A stretch of DNA of 23,244 nucleotides from Candidatus Aminicenantota bacterium (lineage in GTDB: Bacteria > Acidobacteriota > Aminicenantia > Aminicenantales > Saccharicenantaceae): assembly GCA_022867105.1 (NCBI GenBank), contig JALHVH010000340.1, forward strand, positions 1-23,244, read 5' to 3'. Below, one piece after another: positions 6,959 through 15,371 of this stretch. The notes beneath the pieces were generated by a model. It worked only from the letters and a program-made list of their open reading frames with translations, searched no databases and was not told the DNA's origin. The first letter of the stretch is position 1; every line of letters starts with the position of its first letter. Made by a program: the position numbers and the translations under genes.

Positions 6959-6974
6959 TGGCACATATCCTGCA
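6959..6974 (+). promoter_or_regulatory. Sigma-54 (RpoN) -24/-12 promoter for the TonB-dependent receptor
   Basis: TGGCAC, five bases (ATATC) and CTGCA match the RpoN consensus TGGCAC-N5-TTGCA at every position but one. The invariant GG and GC dinucleotides are separated by exactly 10 nt. Transcription would start near 6985, giving a leader of about 136 nt before the receptor start at 7121. If real, expression needs RpoN and an ATP-dependent enhancer-binding activator. I noticed no second site of this quality in the window. Confidence 0.7.
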
Positions 6975-7017
6975 TAAGAACTGTCGGGATTGGATTCAAA
7001 TCATGAAAGAGAGGTGT

Positions 7018-7110
7018 ATGGATGACTATGATCTAGCTAAACAAAGTCACAGCGTGAGCGTTCGTATCGCTCAGTGGATTGGTTATTCCAATCCAGGGCA
7101 AGAGAACTAA
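7018..7110 (+). CDS. Possible 30-codon leader peptide before the TonB-dependent receptor
   Basis: An open frame starts at ATG 7018, with GAGG 3 nt upstream. An in-frame ATG also exists at 7003. It ends at TAA 7108-7110, directly before the receptor's Shine-Dalgarno. The 30-residue product begins MDDYDLAKQSHSVSV, with no signal peptide and no known domain. The frame spans both leader hairpins, so its translation could affect their folding. It differs from its neighbours in base composition and may be chance. Confidence 0.2.
   Translation: MDDYDLAKQSHSVSVRIAQWIGYSNPGQEN
7055..7073 (+). promoter_or_regulatory. Leader hairpin 1 of the receptor mRNA
   Basis: TGAGCG and CGCTCA pair perfectly (6 bp) around a 7-nt loop. 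The hairpin is one base from hairpin 2 and lies inside the predicted sigma-54 transcript leader. No U-tract follows, so it is not a terminator. Confidence 0.45.
7075..7095 (+). promoter_or_regulatory. Leader hairpin 2 of the receptor mRNA
   Basis: TGGATTGG and CCAATCCA form a perfect 8-bp stem around a 5-nt loop (TTATT). It ends 15 nt before the receptor Shine-Dalgarno AGGAGG at 7111-7116. It could be an mRNA-stability element, a protein-binding site or part of a leader-peptide switch. Confidence 0.5.
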
Positions 7111-7120
7111 AGGAGGGAAT

Positions 7121-10015
7121 GTGAAAAGATTTATTGTATTTATTTGTTTGCTGACCCTGGTGGGCGCTTTCGCCTTCGCTCAGGAATTCGGCAGCATCAA
7201 GGTGACGGTCCACGATGCCGAGGGCAATGCCCTTCCGGGGGTGACCGCAACCCTCACCGGCTTCAAGATCGCTCCCATGACCACGACGAGTTCCGAGGGG
7301 GGGTCCATCCGCTTCCTCATGCTTCCCACGGGCACCGAGTACGTGCTGAAACTGGAGCTCGCGGGGTTCAAGATGCACACCCAGGAGAAGATCGCCGTTT
7401 CCTTCGGCCGTGACGTCATCATGGACATCGTCATGCAGGCGGCTGCGCTCGAGGAGTCCGTGACGGTCATCGGCCAAAGCCCGATCATCGACGCTAAGAG
7501 AACCCAGGTCGGGGTCAACATCACCTCAGAGACGCTGATGAGCCTGCCCACGGCCCGCAATCCCTGGGTCCTCATGACCCTCATGCCGGGGATGCTGGTC
7601 GACCGGGAGGATGTCGGCGGCAACGAGGCCGGGCAGCAATCCTCTTACTACGGCCACGGCGGCAAGAGCGGGGACGCCACCTGGAGCATCGACGGCGGCA
7701 ACATCACCGACAACTCGGCCCTGGGCGCGGCGCCCGCCTATGTCAACATCGCCAGCTACGACGAGATGCAGATCAACTACGGCAACAACGACGTCAAGTC
7801 GATGACAGGCGGCGTTCAGCTCAACCTGGTGGCCAAGAGAGGCGGCAACGCCTACGCCGGAACCTTCTATATGGACGTCGAGGACAAAGCCTGGCAAGCC
7901 AACAACGTTCCCCAGGCATTGACGGACATCGGCTACACGCCCGCTGGGGTCGAGCGCGTCTACCTCTATGGCGCCAACTTCGGCGGCCCGCTGGTCAAAG
8001 ATCGCGCCTGGTTCTACGGCTCCTGGGGCATCCAGGACATTGACGGCCTGACCCTGACCGGGACCCATGACAAGACGTGGCTCGTCTCCGGCTACGCCAA
8101 GCTGGATTTTCAGATCACACCGAGCACGCGGTTCAACGCCTTCTATGAGTATGACAACAAGATGAAGTGGGGAAGAACGAATTGGGGCTCCGAGGAGCAG
8201 GGTCCCGAGACCACGTGGAATCAAATCGGGCCTGGCGGCATCTACAAGGGCGAGCTCGACCAGGTTTTCGGCAACCTGTACCTGAACTTCAAGGGGATCT
8301 ACACCGACGGCGGCTTCGAGCTCGTCCCCGTTAATGGAAGGCCTACCGGGAATCCCAACGGCCCTTACCTGACTCGGGTTCATTATCCGACCCACTTCGC
8401 CTCGGGGAACATCGACGATTACGGGACGGACCGTAACCAGCTCAACCTCAACTTCAGCGGCAATTACTTCGCGGAAAACGTCCTCGGCGGCGACCACGAA
8501 TTCAAGTTCGGCGCCGATTACGTGACCGCCACGGTCACCACATTCGACCTCTATGAAGGTAATCTCACCCTCCATTACTGGGGCCCGGAAGCGTCCTTTC
8601 CCACGGGAGAGTGGTGGGAAGCCTGGCTCTTGAGGGACTACATCATCAACTACGATTTCAACCGCGTCTCGTTCTTTCTCCAGGACACCGCGACTTTCGG
8701 CAGGGTGACCTTTAACCTGGGTCTCCGCTACGACGTGGAAGAGTCCGGGGTCGCGGAGAACACCATCCCGGGCTCTCTCTGGCTCCCCCAGTACATGCCC
8801 GAGCTCAATGTCCCCAAGATCAGCGCCCCCGTCACTTGGAAGACCTTCTCGCCTCGGTTAAGCCTGGTCTATGACATTACCGGCGACGGCAAGAATCTGA
8901 TCAAGCTCTCGGCGTCCCGCTACGGCTCTCAGAACGGATTCGGCTTAGCCGATTTCATCAACCCCGCCGCGTGGACCGAAATTGACGTTATCTGGCAGGA
9001 TCTCAACGGCGACGCCATCGTGACTTCGAACGAGCTCTTCGGCTTGGATTGGGACACCTACGAACTCAAGGACCCGAACGACCCGAACTTCTGGCTCTAT
9101 TACGGCGGCTTCGACGCGAACGATCCCACGAGCCTCACCGTCCGCGACTCGTTCGACTCCAAGTACCATAGCCCTCGCCTGGACGAGATCAACCTGTCCT
9201 TTGAGAGGGAAATCCTTGCCGATTTCGCCGGCCGCGTCGAGCTGATCTACAAGAAGAGCTCCTTCAACACCTGGACGATCGGCCGAAACTCCGCGGGCAC
9301 CCTGGACTCCCAAGCCAACTACTACGTTGCGAACGTCGAACCGAAAACCGGCTATAACAACTACGGCCGCACCGCAAGGTATCTTTCCTCCTCCTACCGC
9401 ACGAACTATCCGAACCGCTACGATACCTACAAGGCCGTCCAGTTCGTACTCACGAAGCGGCTGTCCAATAAGTGGATGTTGGATTCCTCCTTCACCCTGT
9501 CCTCCTGGAAGGAATATTATAAGAATGATTTCATCGACCCGCAGAACGTCGAGTACTATGACGGCGGCGTGGTGGCGCCCGCGAGCGGCGGCTCCGGCTT
9601 GACCGGGATCTACGTCAACTCCCGGTGGCAGTTCAAATTCAGCGGTCTCTATCAACTGCCCTTAGGCATCAACGTCAGCGGGACGCTCGTCGCCCGGGAG
9701 GGCTACGTCCTGCGCACGGATCTCCTTGTCAGCCGGCCGGGCATCGGCACCTCCGCTCTTTTCGGAAGCCCGGACGGCGGGGGCAAGTTCGGCGACGAGA
9801 GGCTCCCCAATTTCTGGCTGCTCAATTTCCGGTTGGAGAAGATCTTCCACACCGGCGAGAGGTCCTACGTCGCCCTCTCCGTGGACGGCTTCAACGTCAC
9901 CAACTCCGCGCACGCTTTGAAACAGCAGACCCGCATGACTGCCTCCAGCTTCCGGCAAGACATGCGCATCCTCAACCCCAGGCTCTTCCGCTTCGGCATC
10001 CGGTTCAACTTCTAA
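7121..10015 (+). CDS. TonB-dependent outer-membrane receptor with N-terminal carboxypeptidase-regulatory-like domain (Oar type)
   Basis: The start is GTG 7121, 4 nt after AGGAGG, giving 964 residues. An in-frame TTG at 7079 would place 14 residues before the signal peptide and is not favoured. Residues 1-21 (KRFIVFICLLTLVGAFAFAQ) are a signal peptide ending at AQ. About 23-110 is a CarboxypepD_reg-like beta-sandwich (GSIKVTVHDAEGNALPGV). The plug follows from about 115, with ESVTVIGQSPIIDAKRT and ATWSIDGGNITD. The rest is a 22-strand-type barrel rich in aromatic residues, ending FRFGIRFNF with the C-terminal Phe typical of outer-membrane proteins. Such receptors import bulky ligands using TonB energy; the substrate is unknown and no SusD partner is present. 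A strong terminator follows, and a sigma-54 promoter match precedes it. Confidence 0.9.
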   Translation: MKRFIVFICLLTLVGAFAFAQEFGSIKVTVHDAEGNALPGVTATLTGFKIAPMTTTSSEGGSIRFLMLPTGTEYVLKLELAGFKMHTQEKIAVSFGRDVIMDIVMQAAALEESVTVIGQSPIIDAKRTQVGVNITSETLMSLPTARNPWVLMTLMPGMLVDREDVGGNEAGQQSSYYGHGGKSGDATWSIDGGNITDNSALGAAPAYVNIASYDEMQINYGNNDVKSMTGGVQLNLVAKRGGNAYAGTFYMDVEDKAWQANNVPQALTDIGYTPAGVERVYLYGANFGGPLVKDRAWFYGSWGIQDIDGLTLTGTHDKTWLVSGYAKLDFQITPSTRFNAFYEYDNKMKWGRTNWGSEEQGPETTWNQIGPGGIYKGELDQVFGNLYLNFKGIYTDGGFELVPVNGRPTGNPNGPYLTRVHYPTHFASGNIDDYGTDRNQLNLNFSGNYFAENVLGGDHEFKFGADYVTATVTTFDLYEGNLTLHYWGPEASFPTGEWWEAWLLRDYIINYDFNRVSFFLQDTATFGRVTFNLGLRYDVEESGVAENTIPGSLWLPQYMPELNVPKISAPVTWKTFSPRLSLVYDITGDGKNLIKLSASRYGSQNGFGLADFINPAAWTEIDVIWQDLNGDAIVTSNELFGLDWDTYELKDPNDPNFWLYYGGFDANDPTSLTVRDSFDSKYHSPRLDEINLSFEREILADFAGRVELIYKKSSFNTWTIGRNSAGTLDSQANYYVANVEPKTGYNNYGRTARYLSSSYRTNYPNRYDTYKAVQFVLTKRLSNKWMLDSSFTLSSWKEYYKNDFIDPQNVEYYDGGVVAPASGGSGLTGIYVNSRWQFKFSGLYQLPLGINVSGTLVAREGYVLRTDLLVSRPGIGTSALFGSPDGGGKFGDERLPNFWLLNFRLEKIFHTGERSYVALSVDGFNVTNSAHALKQQTRMTASSFRQDMRILNPRLFRFGIRFNF

Positions 10016-10040
10016 ACGCAACTTCAAGCCCATGCTCAAA

Positions 10041-10071
10041 GGGCGGTTCCTCGCGGAACCGCCCTTTTTTT
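10041..10071 (+). terminator. Rho-independent terminator of the receptor gene
   Basis: GGGCGGTTCC, a TCGC loop and GGAACCGCCC form a perfect 10-bp GC-rich stem, followed directly by a run of T residues. It begins 25 nt after the receptor stop, so the receptor is probably a single-gene transcript. Confidence 0.95.
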
Positions 10072-10084
10072 ACACGCGGAGAAA

Positions 10085-10093
10085 TGCTATAAT
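10085..10093 (+). promoter_or_regulatory. Extended -10 promoter of the TPR/sulfatase-like/GWxTD operon
   Basis: TGCTATAAT is a perfect extended -10 (TGn plus TATAAT), located 14 nt after the receptor terminator and 17 nt before the TPR gene start. No good -35 is seen at 17 bp (only a T run), which extended -10 promoters tolerate. Transcription would start near 10100, leaving a short leader that includes AAGG. Confidence 0.65.
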
Positions 10094-10110
10094 AGGAAAG
10101 AAGGCACGCC

Positions 10111-11037
10111 ATGCGAAGAACCGCCCTTCCGATGACACTTCTGCTTGCGCTCGTTTCTTTGGCCTTGGCCCAAGGCTACAAAGGCCAGGGAAAGGCCGGG
10201 GGCCTCGTCACCGACGAAGCAGGGAATCCCCTCCAAGGGGTCTTGGTCAAGCTCTTTTCGGTGAAGGGCCAGTCGGGGTTCGAAACGACGACCAACGCCG
10301 AAGGAGAGTGGAAGGCGCCCTACATCCGGGGCGGGACCTGGAACATCGATTTTGAAAAAGAGGGCTACCTGCCCAAAAAGCTGGCGGCGGAGTTCAAGGA
10401 GTTCGACCGCAACCCCCCCGTTGAAGTCAAATTGGCCAGGATCGAAGGCTTTGTGATCCTCGAGGCCCTGATGGAAGGCGTCGACCGGGGGAACCGGCTC
10501 TTCGACGAGCAAAAGTACGAGGAGGCCGCCCGGGTCTTCGAGGACCTTACGGCCAAGGATCCCAACGCCTACATCCTCCACAAGAACATCGGGAACTGCT
10601 ATTTCCAGCTCCAGAACTATGAGCTCGCCGAGCAGCATTACCTCAAGGTCCTGGACAAGGAGCCGGACAACGCCGAGATCATGATGCTCGTCGGCAACAC
10701 CTACTCGAACAGGAAGGACCAGGTCAAGGCCCTGGAGTGGTACGGGAGGATCGACATCCAGAAGATCACCGACCCGACGGCGCTCTTCAACATCGCCACG
10801 TTCTTCTTCTCCCAATCGAGTTTCGAAGAGGCCTTAAAGTACTGCCGGCGGGCCGTCGAGATCCAGCCCGATTCGACCGACGCCCTCTACCTGAAGGGGC
10901 TCATCAGCCTTAACCTGGGCAACAACCAGGATGCCATCGCCGCGTTCGAACACTATCTCGAGCTGGCCCCCGACTCGGAGAAGGCCGGCCAGGTCCGGAG
11001 CTTCCTCGAATTCCTCAAGAAGAAGACCGGCGTCTGA
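10111..11037 (+). CDS. Secreted TPR protein with N-terminal carboxypeptidase-regulatory-like domain
   Basis: This 308-residue protein has a signal peptide (MRRTALPMTLLLALVSLALAQ). An Ig-like CarboxypepD_reg-type domain follows at about residues 24-110, with GGLVTDEAGNPLQGVLV and FEKEGYLPKKL. From about 120 to 300 there are TPR-like helical pairs, such as NRLFDEQKYEEAARVFEDL, NIGNCYFQLQNYELAEQHY and YLKGLISLNLGNNQDAIAAF. TPR domains mediate protein-protein contacts, and the signal peptide places it in the periplasm or on the outer membrane. It is first in an apparent operon, with a sulfatase-like/TPR protein 47 bp downstream and then a GWxTD protein. Its N-terminal domain type is the same as that of the adjacent receptor. 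The exact function is unknown. Confidence 0.85.
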   Translation: MRRTALPMTLLLALVSLALAQGYKGQGKAGGLVTDEAGNPLQGVLVKLFSVKGQSGFETTTNAEGEWKAPYIRGGTWNIDFEKEGYLPKKLAAEFKEFDRNPPVEVKLARIEGFVILEALMEGVDRGNRLFDEQKYEEAARVFEDLTAKDPNAYILHKNIGNCYFQLQNYELAEQHYLKVLDKEPDNAEIMMLVGNTYSNRKDQVKALEWYGRIDIQKITDPTALFNIATFFFSQSSFEEALKYCRRAVEIQPDSTDALYLKGLISLNLGNNQDAIAAFEHYLELAPDSEKAGQVRSFLEFLKKKTGV

Positions 11038-11084
11038 ATCGAGCGATGTCCCGACAGAGATCCTCCTCCCGAGCGAGGTGAGTC

Positions 11085-13220
11085 ATGAGGAGATCGAGAG
11101 TCCTTGCCTTCGCGGCAGCCCTGCTGATCGGTTCGGCGGTCAGTATTCATTCCCGCCCCGGCCCCGCTTCCGCCAACCCCTCCCGGCCCAACCTCCTCCT
11201 CGTTACGATCGACACCCTGCGCCCGGATAGATTGAGCTGCTACAATCCGGATCTCGTCAAGACAGCCACGATCGATGCCCTTGCCGGGCGGGGGGTTCTT
11301 TTCCGCCGGGCCTTCGCCCACACACCCACAACACTCCCCTCGCACACCACCATCCTTCTGGGGGCCACTCCCCTTCAACACGGCGTCCACGACAACTCGA
11401 ACTTCGTCGTCGGGGAGGAATTCCTGACCCTGGCCGAGCATCTCAAGAGTCAAGGCTACGCCACGGGCGCTTTTGTCGGCGCCTTTCCCCTGGACTCCCG
11501 CTTCGGTTTGACCCAGGGCTTCGACGTCTATGACGACAACTATGGAACCCGAGGCGCATCGGAATTCTCCTACGTCGAGAGAAAAGCGGGGGCGGTCGTG
11601 GAAAAAGCCCTGGCCTGGCTTGGAGAACAGAAATCACCCTGGTTCTTGTGGGTCCACTGTTTCGACCCTCACCAACGCTATGAGCCTCCCGAGCCTTTCC
11701 TCTCCCGGTTCAAGGACAATCCTTATAACGGCGAGGTGGCCTACGTCGATTCCGCCCTGGGAAACCTTTTCGAAGGTCTCCGGCAAAAGGGGTGGGAGGA
11801 CCACACCGTCGTCGTCCTGACCGGCGACCATGGGGAGAGCCTCGGCGAACACGGCGAATCCACCCACGGCTACTTCGCCTACAACTCCACTCTGTGGGTC
11901 CCGTTGATCATCGCCGCCCCCGGAATCAAGCCCGGCGAGTGCCGGGAAACCGTCTGCCACGTCGATATCTTCCCCACGGTTTGCGACCTCCTCGATGTGG
12001 CCAAGCCCCGCTCTCTCCAGGGCGTCTCCCTGCTGCAGGCGCTCAAGGGAAAGGCCCTTGCTTCCAGGGATATCTATTTTGAATCGCTCTATCCCTATTT
12101 CAGCCGGGGTTGGGCCCCCCTGCGGGGGATCATCAGCGGCCGCCAAAAATACTTCGACTCCCCCATTCCCGAACTCTACGACATCGACAAGGACTTCGGC
12201 GAGCTCGACAACATGGCCGAGCGACAGAGCCTCGACGCTTTTCGCGCCGCCCTGAGGAAAACGATGGACACCCTCGCTCCTCCTTCGGCTAGGGGGTCGA
12301 ACAGGAAGCTCGACCGGGCCGCGCAGGAGCGTCTTCGAAGCCTGGGTTACGTCTCGGGCCCCGTGCCCCCGTCCGCGAATAAAGCCTATACCCGGGAGGA
12401 CGACCTGAAGATCCTGCTTCCCTATCAGAACAAGCTCCAGGCGGCCATGGGCCGCTATCATAAAGGGGCCTTGGAGGAAGGGATCGGTCTTCTCCGGGAG
12501 ATCATCGCCGAAAGAAAGGATTTCGACCTGGCCTACACCTACCTGGCCACGATCTATAAGGAGCAGGGCCGGTGGAAAGAGGCGGTGGAGTGCCTCCGCC
12601 AGGGATACCGGGAAAATCCCTCCAGTTTCCGCATCCTGACGACCTTCGGCGTTTTTCTGACCGACGCGGGTCAGAATGACGCGGCCATCGAGATCCTAAA
12701 GCAGGGCCTGGCCATCATCGATTACGACCCTGAGCTTTGGAACTACCTCGGCATCGCCTACTGGAACAAAGGCGACTTCCAGGCGGCTTCGGAGGCCTAC
12801 GGCCGCGCCCTCGCCCTCGACTCCAATTATCCGATCGTCATCAACAACCTCGGCTCTCTCCACTTCTCCCTGTTTCTCAGGGACCGGAAAGACGAGGACT
12901 TCAGGAAGGCCGTCGAATATTTCAAAAAGGCCATCGAACTCGACCCGTCCTACGCCTCGCCCCACAACGGCCTGGGCTCGGCCTTGGCCAAGGCCGGCGA
13001 CCTCAGCGGGGCCATCGCCTGCTGGGAAAAGGCCGTGGCCCTCGACCCTAAGCTCCATCATGCCCTGTACAACCTGGGCGCCGCCTACCTGGCCACGGGA
13101 GACAAGAGCCGGGCCCTGGACTATCTCCTCAGGTACAAGAAGATCGTCACCGGAAGGCTGTCCTCCGATGAGAAGGAGAAGCTGGACGTTCTTATCGGAA
13201 AATGCGAGAAATCTCCATAA
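11085..13220 (+). CDS. Secreted sulfatase-like (alkaline phosphatase superfamily) enzyme fused to TPR repeats, Thr at the nucleophile site
   Basis: This 711-residue protein starts after GAGGTGA and has a probable N-terminal signal sequence. Residues of about 35-400 are a sulfatase-fold domain: LLLVTIDTLRPDRLSC gives metal-binding Asp43, and LTGDHGESLGEHGE supplies further metal ligands. The nucleophile motif, C/S-x-P-S-R in true sulfatases, reads TLPSH (Thr83), so formylglycine cannot form. Thr is the nucleophile in phosphoethanolamine transferases and nucleotide phosphodiesterases of the superfamily. Sulfate-ester hydrolysis is therefore unlikely, and phosphotransfer or phosphodiester cleavage more likely (inference). 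Residues of about 440-700 form TPR repeats (YNYLGIAYWNKGDFQAA-like units). It is the middle gene of the TPR-sulfatase-GWxTD operon and a paralogue of the gene at 17169. Confidence 0.85.
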   Translation: MRRSRVLAFAAALLIGSAVSIHSRPGPASANPSRPNLLLVTIDTLRPDRLSCYNPDLVKTATIDALAGRGVLFRRAFAHTPTTLPSHTTILLGATPLQHGVHDNSNFVVGEEFLTLAEHLKSQGYATGAFVGAFPLDSRFGLTQGFDVYDDNYGTRGASEFSYVERKAGAVVEKALAWLGEQKSPWFLWVHCFDPHQRYEPPEPFLSRFKDNPYNGEVAYVDSALGNLFEGLRQKGWEDHTVVVLTGDHGESLGEHGESTHGYFAYNSTLWVPLIIAAPGIKPGECRETVCHVDIFPTVCDLLDVAKPRSLQGVSLLQALKGKALASRDIYFESLYPYFSRGWAPLRGIISGRQKYFDSPIPELYDIDKDFGELDNMAERQSLDAFRAALRKTMDTLAPPSARGSNRKLDRAAQERLRSLGYVSGPVPPSANKAYTREDDLKILLPYQNKLQAAMGRYHKGALEEGIGLLREIIAERKDFDLAYTYLATIYKEQGRWKEAVECLRQGYRENPSSFRILTTFGVFLTDAGQNDAAIEILKQGLAIIDYDPELWNYLGIAYWNKGDFQAASEAYGRALALDSNYPIVINNLGSLHFSLFLRDRKDEDFRKAVEYFKKAIELDPSYASPHNGLGSALAKAGDLSGAIACWEKAVALDPKLHHALYNLGAAYLATGDKSRALDYLLRYKKIVTGRLSSDEKEKLDVLIGKCEKSP

Positions 13221-13234
13221 AAGGGAGGCTTCGA

Positions 13235-15322
13235 ATGAAAGCGGGCTTCAAGCGAGCAATCCTTATCGTCCTGTTGGTCGTCTCCGCCCTTTTCTCCTCA
13301 CAGCAAAAAATCGGGGAACGGGATCTGCCCGAGAAATACCGCACCTGGCTCAACCTCACGAGCTACATCATCCTGCCCGCGGAGAGGGATGTGTTTTTCC
13401 AACTCCAGACCGACCGAGACCGGGACATTTTCATCGAGTCCTTCTGGAAACAGAGGGACCCGACACCGGAAACGCCTCAGAATGAGTTCAAGGAGGAACA
13501 CATCCGCCGGTTTTCCTACGCCAACACGAACCTGCGACGGGCAACGCCGCGCGAAGGTTGGCGGACCGACATGGGGAGAATACACATCATCCTCGGCCCG
13601 CCGGCCTCCATCGAGCGATTCGACAGCCAACCGGGCGTCCATCCCTGCCAGGCTTGGTACTACCGGGGAGAGTCCGGCAAGGGGCTGCCCGCCCTCTTCG
13701 CCCTGGTCTTTTATCAGCGAGGCGGGAGCGGGGAGTACAAGCTCTACAATCCCGCCGCCGACGGGCCGGCCAGCCTCCTCATCAGGCCCGAGGAATTGGA
13801 CGCCACCGACTTCCAGGCCGTATATGATAAGATCAAGGAACTCACTCCCTCCCTGGCCCCGGTTGTCCTGTCCTTCATCCCCGGCGAATTTCCGTACAAC
13901 TTCATGCCCTCCCCCCAGAACAACTTAATTTTAGCCTCCATCATCGAGTCGCCGAGAAAAGACGTCAACCCCCGCTATGCCACGGACTTCCTCCATTTCA
14001 AGGGCATTGTCAGCACCGAGTACCTGACGAACTATGTGGAGAGCAGCGCCGTCGTGGCCGTCATCCCCGATCCCATCCTGGACGTGGACCTCCTCCATTT
14101 GTTCTTCTCGCCCAAGAAGGTCTCTGTGGATTATTACAAGCCCAAGGACCAGTATTTCTGCAACTTCAAGCTGAACGCCAGCCTGAGGAAGGGCGATCAG
14201 CTCATCTTCCAGTACGAAAGGGACTTTCCCCTTTATTTTCCGCCCGACCGGAAAGGCCACATCGAAGCCAACGGCGTGGCCGTCGAGGACGTCATCCCGG
14301 TCCCCGAGGGGGAGTATGAGCTGGCCCTCCTCCTCCAGAATTCGGTCGGCAAGGAGTTCAGTTATATCGAGAAGAAGATCCAGGTCCCGGCCAGGACGGG
14401 AGCGGCCGCCCAGCTGTTCGGCCCGGTCGTCGGCTACCGGCTGCAAACCGTCGGCTCCGACGCCATCCTCCCTTTCAAGGCTCTTGACCAGCAGATCTCT
14501 GTCGACTCCAATGACACGCTCTCCAGGCGAGACGAGCTGGCCGTCCTGTTCGCCTTGGCCGACGTCCCCGAAAGCCTGTGGCGAGAGGGGCGGGCGAGGA
14601 TCAAGATCAAGGGGCTCAAAGGGGAAGGGGCTTCAGAGAGGGAATTCTTCCTCGCGCTTTCGGACCACCCTTACAAAAAAACCATGGTCTTCAGCCGGGG
14701 GATCCCCACGGCGGAGTTCGGACCCGATTATTATGAGATCGGCCTGGCCGTTATCGACGGGGAGGGGAAAACCCTCATGGAGAAAACGGCCAATGTCATC
14801 CTCTCCGCCGTGGAAAACGTCTCCCATCCCGTGACCCTCGTCCGGCCTTCCCCGCCAGCCATGAATCACCTCCTCTTCTACAGCCTGGCCTACCAGTACG
14901 ACAAGCTCGCCCTGCCGGAGAAGGCGGAGGCCTTCTATACGAAGGCCCTGGCTTTGAACCCGGAATACAAAAGAGGGATCATCGAGCATGCCGCTTTCCT
15001 GGTCAGGGTCGGCAAGTTCGACAAGGGCCTGGCCGAGGCGGAACGCGCGCGGGACGATGAAAGCCTCAGGTTTCAATATGCGCTGATCACGGGGCTGGCC
15101 TATATGGGAAAGGAAGACTACAAAAAAGCGATCTCCCTTTTCCTGGAGGGCAATAAGATCTACAACAGCGATGTTCAGCTTCTGAATTCCCTCGGCACCT
15201 GCTATTACAAGACCGGACGCAAGAAAGAAGCGCTGGAGGCCCTGAACGCCTCTCTCCGCCTCAATCCCGGGCAAAAAGACATCAAGGATTTGATCAACCG
15301 GATCGACATCGAGCTGAAATGA
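13235..15322 (+). CDS. GWxTD-domain secreted protein with C-terminal TPR-like region
   Basis: The start is ATG 13235, placed by GGGAGG 6 nt upstream. An in-frame ATG at 13202 overlaps the preceding gene and would hide the signal peptide. The protein has 695 residues. Residues 5-22 form a hydrophobic signal sequence. About 30-180 is the GWxTD domain, with FWKQRDPTP (70-78), NEFKEEHIRRFSYAN and the defining GWRTD (108-112) followed by GRIHIILGPP. The middle is beta-rich, and about 540-690 carries TPR-like repeats (AEAFYTKALALNPEYKRG). GWxTD proteins occur in Acidobacteria, Gemmatimonadetes and Bacteroidetes relatives. Their biochemical role is not established to my knowledge. It follows the sulfatase-like gene by 14 bp and probably ends the operon. 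Confidence 0.88.
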   Translation: MKAGFKRAILIVLLVVSALFSSQQKIGERDLPEKYRTWLNLTSYIILPAERDVFFQLQTDRDRDIFIESFWKQRDPTPETPQNEFKEEHIRRFSYANTNLRRATPREGWRTDMGRIHIILGPPASIERFDSQPGVHPCQAWYYRGESGKGLPALFALVFYQRGGSGEYKLYNPAADGPASLLIRPEELDATDFQAVYDKIKELTPSLAPVVLSFIPGEFPYNFMPSPQNNLILASIIESPRKDVNPRYATDFLHFKGIVSTEYLTNYVESSAVVAVIPDPILDVDLLHLFFSPKKVSVDYYKPKDQYFCNFKLNASLRKGDQLIFQYERDFPLYFPPDRKGHIEANGVAVEDVIPVPEGEYELALLLQNSVGKEFSYIEKKIQVPARTGAAAQLFGPVVGYRLQTVGSDAILPFKALDQQISVDSNDTLSRRDELAVLFALADVPESLWREGRARIKIKGLKGEGASEREFFLALSDHPYKKTMVFSRGIPTAEFGPDYYEIGLAVIDGEGKTLMEKTANVILSAVENVSHPVTLVRPSPPAMNHLLFYSLAYQYDKLALPEKAEAFYTKALALNPEYKRGIIEHAAFLVRVGKFDKGLAEAERARDDESLRFQYALITGLAYMGKEDYKKAISLFLEGNKIYNSDVQLLNSLGTCYYKTGRKKEALEALNASLRLNPGQKDIKDLINRIDIELK

Positions 15323-15323
15323 G

Positions 15324-15371
15324 GTGAGGGAAAGGATCCGTAGGCCCGAGAGGGGACCGTCCCGCCCTCAC
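15324..15371. terminator. Weak candidate for a bidirectional terminator between convergent genes
   Basis: GTGAGGG (15324-15330) and CCCTCAC (15365-15371) are perfect 7-bp arms around a loop that contains a small GGGA/TCCC stem. The region lies between the convergent GWxTD and VWFA-related genes, with one arm inside the latter's stop. No T-tract is present, so termination here is uncertain. Confidence 0.25.

Larger units (their letters stand above)
6602..7120. other. 519-bp gene-poor interval: ugd remnant followed by an AT-rich regulatory region
   Basis: The interval runs from the glycosidase stop to the receptor start. Bases 6602-6747 are ugd remnant. Bases 6748-6811 are GC-rich and of unknown origin. 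From about 6830 to 6950 the sequence is strikingly AT-rich compared with the rest of the window, and includes AAAAAAT-CC-ATTTTTT at 6835-6850. Bases 6959-7120 hold a sigma-54 promoter match, a possible leader peptide and two hairpins before the receptor. I see no convincing conventional gene. Confidence 0.8.

Noticed and set aside
7079..7120. Upstream TTG start for the TonB-dependent receptor
   Set aside because: It falls inside leader hairpin 2 and adds 14 residues before a clean signal peptide. The GTG at 7121 follows AGGAGG.
7526..8575. Minus-strand open frame of 349 codons within the receptor gene
   Set aside because: It is antisense to conserved plug and barrel sequence, with low-complexity Val/Glu/Gly composition and no ribosome-binding site.
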